A stretch of DNA of 64,000 nucleotides from Candidatus Chloroploca mongolica (GTDB taxonomy: Bacteria; Chloroflexota; Chloroflexia; Chloroflexales; Chloroflexaceae): positions 29,324 through 93,323 of the forward strand of contig NZ_SIJK02000023.1 of assembly GCF_004762035.2 (NCBI RefSeq), read 5' to 3'. The notes under the pieces are model-generated. The model had not been told where the DNA came from. It saw only the letters and a program-made list of their open reading frames with translations, and did not search any database. A program made the position numbers and the translations under genes. Shown piece by piece: positions 9,601 to 15,880 of this stretch (position 1 is its first letter; the number at the start of each line of letters is the position of its first letter).

Positions 9601-10083
9601 GTCGTGTGTGACCTGATGTATGGTGATCATCAGCTCCATCGCGAGGCCATCGTTGCTCAGTTAGCCGCCTGTGATGACGAACGCTGGCATATGCTACTTG
9701 CACGCTGGGATGCCATTCGCACCACCCATTGGGCCTACATTCGCGCCCATCCCGGTTGCATTCCCGATACACCCACGCGCCAGCAATGGCTTTCCCGGCT
9801 CATCGCCGCACGCCCCCGTCTCCTGGCAATGGCTGAGTATGCGCGCATTCGACACGCCTTGACTGGTGATCCCGCTCAAGCTGGCAGCCTATCGGTACCC
9901 CGCTATCCTGGCAGCAGAGCGCAGAGTCATAGCCTACGGCACAACGATGAAGGTCGCGAGTCCCGTGCCACCCAACAACCCCATCATCAAGAACTCGAGC
10001 AACGTCAACCACCTCGCCTGATCCGCGCCGAACCTGATGATGTTAAGCACCCGTACGAAATGGAGGAACCCCATGTCTCATGA
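6610..10083 (+). CDS. TraG/VirD4-like coupling ATPase, large
   Basis: The 1157-residue product has a Pro-rich cytoplasmic N-terminus, hydrophobic helices near residues 38-58 and 130-160 and again near 440-490, then a RecA-like motor. Walker A is APPGIGKTQ at about residue 608. The Walker B segment YGFIGDEFQVL is near residue 853, followed by TIIANQVHRQL. This is the layout of VirD4/TraG/TraD coupling proteins that dock the DNA-protein substrate at the secretion channel, though it is much longer than the usual 500-700 residues. The extra N-terminal half (residues about 60-440) has no motif I know. Base composition drops abruptly near 8620, just after the ATP-binding motif: upstream is extremely C-rich, downstream is typical of the window. 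This suggests recombination inside the gene. The start overlaps the preceding stop. Confidence 0.8.
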   Translation: MNPPASPRTPRSTARAPGRGNRPQPPLGQRPPAPPWAKLGAWALLLLSLSLLMAQAPLLRWADAQPVTRLRLPAPAFPGLTPQGAADTLPSPDSPPRRDEADPPAGLAALPSLGAALIQAILRGPGRRILEALVVLGLSLLALELILAAGVLVLQTSLRPTHGRLTLRVRVPMPSASRATPTGADLFRALHRQLPVSSPWLGRSPTVSLTMTAHPDEPVTLGVVLTGGTGPQRDRWAAALRKTLLGLAPDAVIERWPDPLAAAATPGRTLCHATWHLALPPWYPLRNAADHDPGTSLVGPLMAAMQPRQGVALTAAALTIRPRPDDSHLARGWRASALRRMLRLSSKQDYALSPDGRALESKLGSPTYDVTLQAVALATSPATVAQAHAELAELHAVLGQYAARSGSRVQRWVGGQPQTLPLPPTFCPDPPGWGARLGMLARSLGVSLLAGYGLHALPLPPTSVPAPVLTGLLAAALGLATLALLQRRSGHHTRQRLATLLARPMRATPPPAWLGPSAWRGPCILSLDELAGLWHLPTASLGSLVAWLPARYLPPPPEAFCDPPDPHATTPPARLVLGIGRHRDDQDAPIGLPLRDARQGLAFTAPPGIGKTQLASNLADQLRPCGYTLIDGKGDDAGNLATVMRTRIPLADEGRLIVLDVLDDWPVGLNPLAEVDPTDPAALDQVLGQMEAIFARLDPETWARAPRMKNYLRKATLLVLAGEAHPTIAHIKQALLDARYREQLLPHCHNVEVRDFWHIEFPQIGEQQKVSRDALISRFDMLLDSELTRYLFNQMTPALSFRTVIAERQIVLVPLPHRALGALAGPVGMLLFQALMRAAFSRPGTDLTRPEYGFIGDEFQVLVEHCDTKDIRDALTQVRAFGIVTIIANQVHRQLGDLADYALTAISNRILLRTQEPDATMYARHYAESGITASDIAGQDPRDHQYAWIGVHGRLTRLFSMRPLPWRQPLTLDVPPYDGPPWQTVPPTASPTPLFDRVVCDLMYGDHQLHREAIVAQLAACDDERWHMLLARWDAIRTTHWAYIRAHPGCIPDTPTRQQWLSRLIAARPRLLAMAEYARIRHALTGDPAQAGSLSVPRYPGSRAQSHSLRHNDEGRESRATQQPHHQELEQRQPPRLIRAEPDDVKHPYEMEEPHVS

Positions 10084-10157
10084 TCGCCAGGATGCGCCTC
10101 TTGCGCTCCATGCACAAGAAGAGGAACTGCCCATGAATTGGGGTACCCAAGGGCAGT

Positions 10158-10500
10158 GCGCATATCGCAGGCACGTGCTAGCACCAGTGCTGGCACTGGT
10201 GCTAGCACCAACCAGACGTGCCCGTATGCGACTTCTGCCGTCGCCCAGACGTCATCGTAACCGGTGCCCAACGCACCGGGACAGGCTTCAGGTGGGAACG
10301 TTTTTCCCTGTTTCCCACCGGGCAGATCGGGGGGCCTTTACCCGTGATCTGCCCTGCAACGCCGGGCCTGGGAAACGTTTTCCCGGAAAAAGGGCCGCAC
10401 AAGGGGCTTCATGCCCGCTTCGTTTGCGGTTCGTCTGGGCTTCGTTGCCGCTTCGTTTGCGGGTCGCTGACGCTTCGTTTGCCCTGTTTTTCCGCGTCCT
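10158..10500. other. Origin-like block of nested hairpins and iterons (candidate oriT/ori)
   Basis: A perfect 16-bp inverted repeat with a 2-base centre lies at 10175-10190 and 10193-10208 (arm GTGCTAGCACCAGTGC), flanked by an outer imperfect repeat. Further hairpins follow: CGGTGC with GCACCG near 10261-10278, GGTGGGAA with a TTCCCACC arm near 10291-10320, GGGCAGATC with GATCTGCCC near 10320-10355, and GGGAAA with TTTCCC near 10370-10384. Iteron-like copies of CGCTTCGTTTGC begin at 10416, 10449 and 10471, with a degenerate copy at 10439. The block ends just before the Replic_Relax gene. Such structure next to an initiator/relaxase gene is typical of nick sites or replication origins, but no nick site is proven. 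It contains open frames in high-GC sequence, which I regard as non-coding. Confidence 0.5.
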
Positions 10501-10573
10501 GATGCAGAAGGGCCAGATCGACGCTCCGGCAGGGGCGATTGAAAGACGGGTTTTTCCGCTTTTTTCTCCGACC

Positions 10574-11482
10574 ATGGACGACACCATTGATGTTCACAAC
10601 GTGCTGATCTCCCTCGCCTGGCTCGGCGAACTCAGCACCAGCCACATCCACCGCCTGTGGATGGGTACGCACACCCTGCGAGCCACCCAGTATCTGCTGC
10701 GTGGGCTGCAAGACGAAGGCATCATTGCGCGGCGACAATGGGCACGCTGGTTACCGCATTGCTCAACGCCGGTGCGACAGGCAGCGCTCTGGTCAGTGAC
10801 CCGCAAGGGACGTGACCTGATCCGAGCACACGACCAGTATCCACCCGAGTATAAAGAGCCCCGTTCACGCAAGATGGCCCTGCACGACTCAACGACTAGC
10901 GAGGCGATTGTGCGCATGATTGAACTTGGCCGTGCCTACAACTATGGCAATCAACGAGGCCTCAGCGGGCTCTATATCGAACGCGAAGTCCGCCTCGATC
11001 CCGCCAGGAGTCGTCCACTGATGGATGCCCTGATCATCATTACGCTTGGTGGCACGTTCGACCATCCCAACCTCGTGCCCTGGTCACGCGACCCAACCTT
11101 GCCCGGCGAACGCCGCGTGCGCTACGCCCTTGAAAACGACCGCGACACCGAACCCGCGACCGTGATTGCGGGCAAAGCAGTCCATTATCAGCACGCCGGT
11201 ACCCCCGCCTGGGAACAACGCTACGGCCGCTTTCCCTTGCCGATCTGGCTTACCCCATCGACCCGGCGGCTCGAACACATCTTGAATCTCTGGCGCGACG
11301 CCTGGCCCGTGGGCAAATGGATTATGACCACGGATGCCTGGCTGCGCGATGATTATTGGCTTGAATGTGACCGGGGGTTGGTCAGCGAGCGCAGTCTGTT
11401 CTCCGCTCCACCACGCCTTCGCCCCACCCTGAGTCCGGAAGAGGAGGAACGCCTACAGCGTATGTTACGGATAAAGCGCTAA
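10574..11482 (+). CDS. Replication-relaxation (Replic_Relax) family protein
   Basis: The 302-residue product starts with a winged-helix module (DVHNVLISLAWLGELSTSHIH then a second helical pair with LLRGLQDEGII) of the kind that opens replication-relaxation proteins, followed by a domain with conserved-looking acidic and aromatic residues (ENDRDTEPATVIAGKAVHY). Family members are found on plasmids and conjugative elements and are thought to act in DNA processing for replication or transfer. The frame is open upstream to 10037. ATG 10073 has a good GGAGGA site, but residues encoded from 10073 to 10573 look unnatural and overlap the hairpin and iteron block, so I take ATG 10574, with 10502 as an alternative. 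Neither has a clear ribosome site. It is the only candidate DNA-processing initiator seen in this part of the element. Confidence 0.65.
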   Translation: MDDTIDVHNVLISLAWLGELSTSHIHRLWMGTHTLRATQYLLRGLQDEGIIARRQWARWLPHCSTPVRQAALWSVTRKGRDLIRAHDQYPPEYKEPRSRKMALHDSTTSEAIVRMIELGRAYNYGNQRGLSGLYIEREVRLDPARSRPLMDALIIITLGGTFDHPNLVPWSRDPTLPGERRVRYALENDRDTEPATVIAGKAVHYQHAGTPAWEQRYGRFPLPIWLTPSTRRLEHILNLWRDAWPVGKWIMTTDAWLRDDYWLECDRGLVSERSLFSAPPRLRPTLSPEEEERLQRMLRIKR

Positions 11483-11555
11483 CAACGACACCTGAATCGC
11501 TTGGCCCCCCGGGGACAATTCGTCCCGTCTACACCTAATAAAAGGAGAAACTTCC

Positions 11556-12866
11556 ATGACCAGTCAAGCAACGGAGCGCACGCTCAACCACGTCCGCCTT
11601 GTCGGGACACTCGATACCCAGACCATCTCGCGCCGCGAGGCCGCCAACCGCCCCGAGGTGGTCGCCAGCAGCCCCGGCGAACGCCCCCGCGCCACGCTCG
11701 TCCAGCGCGTCAACGATGTCCAAGGCACCGAACAACGCGCCGTGCTGCAAGTCCCCTCGCCCTTTGGCAAACCCTTTCAGATCACCCTCCACCTCGAAGG
11801 CAACGTCGCCGGCAGCGAGCTGCTCACCGACGCCGCCCCTGGCACCCTGCTGGCTGCCGAGGGCGAATTGGAATGGGTGCAGACCACCGACCCCCGCTAC
11901 GCCCTCGACCTGACCGAGCGCGGGCGGCGGGCCAGTGAACTGCACTTCCGCGCCCGCAGCCTGGCCCTCGCCACCGCCGACGACGAACCCGGCTGCGATG
12001 TCTGGCTCACTGGCACCGTGCTGACCACGACGCGCATCCTGCGCCACCCTGACCGCCCGGTGCGCATCGCCGTGACCACGGTGCGGGTCGTCGTCGAACG
12101 CACGCGCCGTCACAGCCGCGCCCGGCTGAGCGAACCGGCCAACGTCGCGGTTGCCATCCCGCTTGACCACCCAGACGCGCCGAACCTAATGCGGGCGGGC
12201 AACGAGGTCTGCATTGAAGGCATGCTGGAACGCTACCTGGTACCGCTGCGCGGGGTGGAGGTTGACCGGGCGGTCGCGGCGCTGGATGCGAGTTGGCCGG
12301 ACGAGCAGGCCGCCGCCCGCAGCCCGCAGGCCCTGCGCGACGCCGAGCGGCGCTACGCCCGCCAGCGGCGGCGCTTGCAGGAGACGACGCGGACGCGGGT
12401 GATCGCGGGCTACGTGGCGCTGACCGCAGGCAGCCCGGCGAGCGTGGCCGAAGCGCAGGCCTTGCGCAGCGCCCAGCAACGCGCCCGCCAGGACGACCGC
12501 CGCGCCCGGCAGCGCCCGCGCCGGATCGTCGCGGCGCAGGCCGGGCCAGAGGATCCGACCGATGACGTGATCGCGGCCCCCACTGACCAGGCCGCCCAGG
12601 ATGGCACACCAGCGGCCTCGACGCTCGCGGATCAGGCCGCCCAGGACACCCTCACCACCACGCCCAGCCACGGCCCAGCGGAAGCCAGGCTCGCTGACAC
12701 GCCAGCGCCCACCGAGGAGGCAACACAAGCCACATTCACCGACGCAGACGCGCCCAACGAGGAGGTCACAGGTGCCGTCACTTCTGCGGTAACCTCGGTC
12801 TCCATACCTGCACGTACCAGCAAGCCACGCACCCCCGATCGCCAGGAATTGACGAAGGACGTATAA
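11556..12866 (+). CDS. SSB-like OB-fold protein of the ICE
   Basis: ATG 11556 is preceded by AAAGGAGAAA. The 436-residue product shows two segments with the rhythm of OB folds: residues 9-130 (LNHVRLVGTLDTQT onward) and residues about 145-230 (CDVWLTGTVLTTTRI), each a run of alternating beta strands as in single-stranded-DNA-binding proteins. A basic helical stretch follows (residues 255-330, very Arg and Gln rich), then an acidic, Thr/Ala-rich disordered tail, which is typical of SSB C-termini that recruit partners. Placement next to the initiator and near xis-int suggests protection of transferred strand. The gene is extremely C-rich up to about 12600, unlike its neighbours. The SSB role is an inference from fold rhythm and context, without a signature motif. 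Confidence 0.5.
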   Translation: MTSQATERTLNHVRLVGTLDTQTISRREAANRPEVVASSPGERPRATLVQRVNDVQGTEQRAVLQVPSPFGKPFQITLHLEGNVAGSELLTDAAPGTLLAAEGELEWVQTTDPRYALDLTERGRRASELHFRARSLALATADDEPGCDVWLTGTVLTTTRILRHPDRPVRIAVTTVRVVVERTRRHSRARLSEPANVAVAIPLDHPDAPNLMRAGNEVCIEGMLERYLVPLRGVEVDRAVAALDASWPDEQAAARSPQALRDAERRYARQRRRLQETTRTRVIAGYVALTAGSPASVAEAQALRSAQQRARQDDRRARQRPRRIVAAQAGPEDPTDDVIAAPTDQAAQDGTPAASTLADQAAQDTLTTTPSHGPAEARLADTPAPTEEATQATFTDADAPNEEVTGAVTSAVTSVSIPARTSKPRTPDRQELTKDV

Positions 12867-12871
12867 CAGCA

Positions 12872-12900
12872 TTGACGTTGTAGGCAGGACGTAGTAGAAT
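12872..12900 (+). promoter_or_regulatory. Sigma70-type promoter for xis-int
   Basis: TTGACG at 12872-12877 and TAGAAT at 12895-12900 are separated by 17 bases, in the only sizeable gap (119 bp) before the excisionase. It could drive excisionase and integrase independently of the transfer operon. Confidence 0.55.
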
Positions 12901-13006
12901 CGGCCCCATCATCATCCTCACATCGCACCGGCCAGCAGGGCAACCCGGGTTCAATGGGTTCTCCCCGTGCTTCTACACCTGTCCTATGCAGAGAGAGGAA
13001 CCAGTG

Positions 13007-13246
13007 ATGGAAATGACCAAACCCGAGTTTGAGCGCTCATCGAACGCCAGAGAGTCTTCGCCAGTGCAGGTACCGCGAGAACCCCTTCAGGTCACGATTC
13101 GCGAAGCAGCCGCACTACTCAGTTACGACCCACGGACGATCCGCCGCCTCATCACCCAGGGCGAACTCACCGCCATTGGGCGAGGCAAATTACGCCGCAT
13201 CGCTATGGCTGATCTGCGAGCGTATCAGGTTCGGAATCGGTGTTAA
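13007..13246 (+). CDS. xis: Excisionase-type MerR/AlpA helix-turn-helix protein
   Basis: The 79-residue product has an N-terminal disordered stretch and a winged helix-turn-helix of the excisionase-family DNA-binding domain: VTIREAAALLSYDPRTIRRL, then ITQGELTAIGRGKLRRI and ADLRAYQ. Such proteins bend attachment-site DNA and steer the integrase towards excision, and often repress or control int. An upstream ATG at 12986 is in frame, but GAGAGGAA lies about 8 bases before ATG 13007, so I prefer 13007. Its stop at 13244-13246 is one base before the integrase ATG, so translation is coupled. The domain call is confident; the direction-control role is inferred from position. Confidence 0.8.
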   Translation: MEMTKPEFERSSNARESSPVQVPREPLQVTIREAAALLSYDPRTIRRLITQGELTAIGRGKLRRIAMADLRAYQVRNRC

Positions 13247-13247
13247 C

Positions 13248-14588
13248 ATGGGCAAGCGCAAAGGCCGTTCCAACGGCGAAGGCTCAACCTACGAATACCC
13301 AAAAGGGTCGGGCAAGTGGATCGCCCAGATCTACCTCGAAAATGGACGTGCCATTCGACGACGCGCCGGGAGTCTCCGCGAGGCGCGCGCCAAACTGCGG
13401 GAACTCCAGGATCAACACCTTCAAGGGGTCGATCTGGCGATGACCCAGCCAACGGTTGCCGAATGGTGTGCGATCTGGCTCAACACCTTCGCCATCAATT
13501 TGAAACCCAACATTCGCGAGGACTATCAGGGCGTCATTCGGCGCTACATTGAGGATGCGCCACTGGGCAAGAAGCGGCTCAACAAGCTCACGCCCATCGA
13601 CGTACAGGTCTGGGTCAACCAGTTGTGTACCCAGATCGCAGCCCAGACCGTACGCAATGCCCATGCCCGTTTGCACAAAGCACTTGCCGTCGCGGTACGT
13701 CAGCGGTATATTATACGTAACGTCGCCGAGAACATCGAACTTCCATCAGTGCGTACACCACCCATTCTGCCATTTGACCTTGAACAGGCCCAGACTTTGC
13801 TCAAAGCCGTTGAGGGTCATCGCTGGTACGCACTCTATCGCCTGGCCGTCAACCTGGGTTTACGCCAAGGTGAGTTGCTTGGGTTGACCCGGGACGCGCT
13901 GGATCTTGAGGCGGGAACGCTACGGATTTGCCGTCAACTGCAACGCATCACCAACACCGAGGGCAAGCGCGTCTTTGTCTTGCAAACGACCAAAACGCGC
14001 GCGGGGGAACGAACCCTTACGCTGGATCAGGCTCTGGTGAAAATCCTGCGCGAGCATGTACGTGTTTTGGACGAAGAACGGGCCCTGATGGGCACGGCCT
14101 GGAAAGATCGCCACCAGCTGCTCTTTGTCACCGAAACGGGGGCACCCATTCATGGCTCAGACCTTGTCCAACATTTCAAGCGCATGCTAAAACGGTCTGG
14201 GTTACCAAGTAAACGCTTTCACGATCTCCGCCACACCGCTGCAACCCTAATGCTAACTGATGGGGTGCCGTTGGTAACGGTCGCGAAAATTCTGGGGCAC
14301 AGTTCCCCAGCGATAACGGCAGTCATCTATGCCCATGCCCTGGATGATGCGAAAGCAAGCGCTATTGCGGGGTTATCACAGAAGTTGGAGCAGTCCGATG
14401 CAGGCATCACTCACACCATCACTCACACCAGCCCTCAAGACGACGGCGCGCCCCTCAAGGAGGGGCGCGTTCCAGAGCATCCCAATGCTGGTGCCGGAGA
14501 CGGGACTCGAACCCGTAAGGGGTTGCCCCCAGCGGTTTTTAAGACCGCAGCGTTTGCCTTTTCGCCACTCCGGCTGACGTTCCCCTGA
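13248..14588 (+). CDS. int: Tyrosine site-specific integrase
   Basis: The 446-residue integrase has an AP2-like arm-binding N-terminus (EGSTYEYPKGSGKWIAQIYL), a SAM-like core-binding domain (residues about 65-165) and the catalytic domain. Visible catalytic residues are the first Arg in LGLRQGELLGL, His-x-x-Arg in HDLRHTAATLML, His in LGHSS and the Tyr nucleophile in VIYAHALDD. It should recombine attP with a site in the tRNA-Leu gene. The last 33 residues are antisense to the tRNA gene (GDGTRTRKGLPPAV is the familiar read-through peptide), so the C-terminus comes from the attachment region rather than from the integrase fold, which ends near residue 380. The start follows the excisionase stop by one base. 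Confidence 0.95.
   Translation: MGKRKGRSNGEGSTYEYPKGSGKWIAQIYLENGRAIRRRAGSLREARAKLRELQDQHLQGVDLAMTQPTVAEWCAIWLNTFAINLKPNIREDYQGVIRRYIEDAPLGKKRLNKLTPIDVQVWVNQLCTQIAAQTVRNAHARLHKALAVAVRQRYIIRNVAENIELPSVRTPPILPFDLEQAQTLLKAVEGHRWYALYRLAVNLGLRQGELLGLTRDALDLEAGTLRICRQLQRITNTEGKRVFVLQTTKTRAGERTLTLDQALVKILREHVRVLDEERALMGTAWKDRHQLLFVTETGAPIHGSDLVQHFKRMLKRSGLPSKRFHDLRHTAATLMLTDGVPLVTVAKILGHSSPAITAVIYAHALDDAKASAIAGLSQKLEQSDAGITHTITHTSPQDDGAPLKEGRVPEHPNAGAGDGTRTRKGLPPAVFKTAAFAFSPLRLTFP
14447..14469 (-). terminator. Hairpin downstream of tRNA-Leu
   Basis: A perfect 10-bp stem (CGCGCCCCTC with GAGGGGCGCG) and a 3-base loop lie 20 bases past the 3' end of the minus-strand tRNA and inside the integrase tail. 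There is no good T-tract, so it may be a processing signal rather than a true terminator. Confidence 0.45.
14489..14574 (-). tRNA. tRNA-Leu (UAA anticodon), likely ICE attachment site
   Basis: The minus strand reads a full class II tRNA of 86 nt including encoded CCA. The acceptor GCCGGAG pairs with CTCCGGC, the anticodon stem GCGGT/ACCGC holds the loop CTTAAAA with anticodon TAA, a long variable arm (GGGG/CCCC) follows, and the T loop is GTTCGAGTC. The gene is intact, so the element restores the tRNA on integration. The 3' half faces the integrase gene and is the expected att core. Confidence 0.95.
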
Positions 14589-14647
14589 TTATACCATGCG
14601 ATCAGCCCTGCGCTCGCTTCCGTTGCCGCCGCGCTGCCATCACCCCC

Positions 14648-14690
14648 TGGTCAACAACCGGTTCAGCTTTGCTGAACCGGTTGTTGACCA
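14648..14690. terminator. Perfect 20-bp palindrome after the sugE-like gene
   Basis: Arms at 14648-14667 and 14671-14690 (TGGTCAACAACCGGTTCAGC) are perfect inverted copies around a TTT centre. It lies 4 bases past the stop of the minus-strand exporter gene. No T-tract follows on that strand, so termination is probable but not certain. Confidence 0.55.
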
Positions 14691-14694
14691 AAAT

Positions 14695-15015
14695 CTACTC
14701 CCCGGCGCTGATCCGTAAGCCGATGATGCCGCCGATCAGCATGGCTAACGAGATGAGCTTTAACGCGTCCCGTGGTTCGCCAAGCCAGATCATGCCGACA
14801 ATGGCGGTGCCCGCTGCGCCGATGCCTGTCCAGACGGCGTACGCGGTGCCCACCGGTAGCGTGCGCAAGGCGTAGCCGAGCAGTCCCATGCTCAGGCTTA
14901 AGGTGATGATGAAGCCGATCGTTGGTCCCACTTGCGTGAACCCTTGCGTCTGTTTTAAGAGCAAGGCCCACGCCATTTCCATTAGGCCCGCGATGATGAG
15001 GACAATCCATGCCAT
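14695..15015 (-). CDS. sugE: SMR-family guanidinium exporter (Gdx/SugE type)
   Basis: The 106-residue protein has four transmembrane helices typical of small multidrug resistance dimers. The conserved membrane Glu is in helix 1 (GLMEMAWALLLK), and LPVGTAYAVWTGIGAAGTAI is the signature of the SugE/Gdx branch rather than EmrE. Gdx proteins exchange guanidinium for protons, whereas the Qac branch exports quaternary ammonium compounds. The closing helix LAMLIGGIIGLRIS completes the fold, so the gene is full length. The upstream leader (15016-15110) has a GGGGCGTAACCCC hairpin, but I do not recognise a guanidine riboswitch there. The gene is monocistronic, lies just outside the ICE and probably belongs to the host chromosome. 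Confidence 0.85.
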   Translation of the reverse strand: MAWIVLIIAGLMEMAWALLLKQTQGFTQVGPTIGFIITLSLSMGLLGYALRTLPVGTAYAVWTGIGAAGTAIVGMIWLGEPRDALKLISLAMLIGGIIGLRISAGE

Positions 15016-15116
15016 TTCGTTCTTCCTTGCACGTCATTGGTCTTCAGTGAACTGGGGTTACGCCCCAAAACCCTGCCCAGGCGCTGCCGCAGCACGATCA
15101 AGTGTTCACACTTCTC

Positions 15117-15177
15117 CTGGGAGCGAGGGCGTCCCGCCCTCGGGATGCCTTCGAGGGCGGGACGCCCTCGCTCCCAG
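15117..15177. repeat. 26-bp inverted repeat element
   Basis: Arms 15117-15142 and 15152-15177 are perfect inverted copies (beginning CTGGGAGCGAGGGCGTCCCG) around a 9-base centre. The element is intergenic, GC rich and would fold strongly. It is probably one of the dispersed palindromic repeats of this genome, since it resembles no gene or operator. Confidence 0.85.
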
Positions 15178-15221
15178 GCTTGCCTGTTGCCCCAAACGTG
15201 AACACGTACCAGCACGACACC

Positions 15222-15251
15222 CTTTTACAAACCCGTTCAGGTTGCTATATA
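15222..15251 (+). repeat. 30-bp dispersed repeat, copy 1
   Basis: This stretch (CTTTTACAAACCCGTT then GGTTGCTATAT) matches the reverse complement of 32211-32240 at 28 of 30 positions. Both copies are intergenic and just upstream of plus-strand genes. The AT-rich end (TATATAAT) may also act as a promoter -10. A four-copy CTATTTC tandem follows at 15320-15347. Confidence 0.7.
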
Positions 15252-15374
15252 ATACCCCAGGACAATCCGCTCAAGCCAACGGTTGACGCAAAGACGCTAG
15301 GACACAACCCTGCGTTCAGCTATTTCCTATTTCCTATTTCCTATTTCCTTGCCTTAACCCCAAGGACACACGCG

Positions 15375-15740
15375 ATGTTTGACAGCCACATCCTCTTCTT
15401 TCCTGTCACTGATCTTGCGCGTAGTTATCAGTTTTACAGCCAGATTCTAGGATTAAAGCTGGTGCTCGATCAGGGCGGTATTCAGATCTATCAGGTTGCG
15501 CCCGGTGCGTTTGTTGGTCTCTGTCAGCACGAGCAGGGGCCGCTCGCTGCTGATGATCGGTTGATTGTGACCCTCGTGACCCCCGAGGTTGATCATTGGT
15601 ATGAGCGCCTCGCCACTGGCGGGGTTTCCGTCGATGCTCCGCCCCGCGAAAATCCGCGCTATCAGATTTATCATTTCTTTGCCCGCGATCCCGATGGCTA
15701 TCGCGTCGAAATCCAACGCTTTCTCCATCCGTTTCCGTGA
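15375..15740 (+). CDS. VOC (glyoxalase/bleomycin-resistance) superfamily protein
   Basis: The 121-residue product has the paired beta-alpha-beta-beta-beta modules of vicinal oxygen chelate proteins: SHILFFPVTDLARSYQFYSQILG in the first half and VDHWYERLATGGVSVDAPP plus FFARDPDGYRVEIQRF in the second. The closing D-P-D-G-Y-R-V-E-I motif with its metal-ligand Glu is typical. Members include glyoxalase I, dioxygenases and antibiotic-binding proteins; the substrate cannot be told from sequence. ATG 15375 is preceded by AAGGA at a good distance, and the longer frame upstream runs through repeats and is not credible. It stands alone between repeat-filled gaps. Confidence 0.8.
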   Translation: MFDSHILFFPVTDLARSYQFYSQILGLKLVLDQGGIQIYQVAPGAFVGLCQHEQGPLAADDRLIVTLVTPEVDHWYERLATGGVSVDAPPRENPRYQIYHFFARDPDGYRVEIQRFLHPFP

Positions 15741-15752
15741 CGGCTCGAGGAG

Positions 15753-15839
15753 TTTGACGCAAAGGCGCAGAGGCGCGAAGGTCTGATCTAGCTCCATCCA
15801 TAGCTTTGCGTCTTTGCGTCTTTGCGTCTTTGCGTCAAC
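15753..15839. repeat. Dispersed GACGCAAAGGCGC inverted repeat, copy 1
   Basis: A 30-bp sequence at 15753-15782 recurs at 17948-17977. Its partner arm on the right is a four-fold TTTGCGTC run at 15805-15838 that can pair with it as an imperfect hairpin. It separates the VOC and patatin genes. The tandem TTTGCGTC units suggest slippage after insertion. Confidence 0.75.
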
Positions 15840-15880
15840 ACGGGTCAACCTTTTGCGCGTACAGAATTGAGGGAACTGTT

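Larger units (their letters stand above)
1..14491. mobile_element. Right part of an integrative conjugative element in tRNA-Leu
   Basis: Thirteen kilobases of same-strand, tightly packed genes include a VirB4-type ATPase, a VirD4/TraG-type ATPase, a pilin-like peptide, a Replic_Relax protein, an SSB-like protein, an excisionase and a tyrosine integrase. The integrase ends inside a tRNA-Leu gene, the usual arrangement when an element has inserted at the tRNA 3' end. Several junctions are ATGA overlaps, so this is probably one long transfer operon. No left end or second att copy is visible, so the element continues beyond base 1. Base composition changes sharply within it, with very C-rich blocks at about 6300-8620 and 11560-12600, which suggests a mosaic origin. 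That it is an ICE rather than an integrated plasmid remnant is inferred from the gene set. Confidence 0.85.

Noticed and set aside
10073..10573. N-terminal extension of the Replic_Relax protein, or a small CxxC protein from 10218
   Set aside because: ATG 10073 has a good ribosome site, but the residues encoded are repetitive and basic and follow the hairpins and iterons. The 10218 frame has one CxxC pair only and no ribosome site. Protein homology would be needed to revive either.
14447..14469. Hairpin as the ICE attL/attR core
   Set aside because: The att core is expected in the tRNA 3' half. The hairpin is outside the tRNA and has no second copy in the window.
15016..15110. Guanidine riboswitch before the Gdx/SugE-type gene
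   Set aside because: A GGGGCGTAACCCC hairpin is present, but the conserved loop motifs of guanidine-I, -II or -III classes are not seen.
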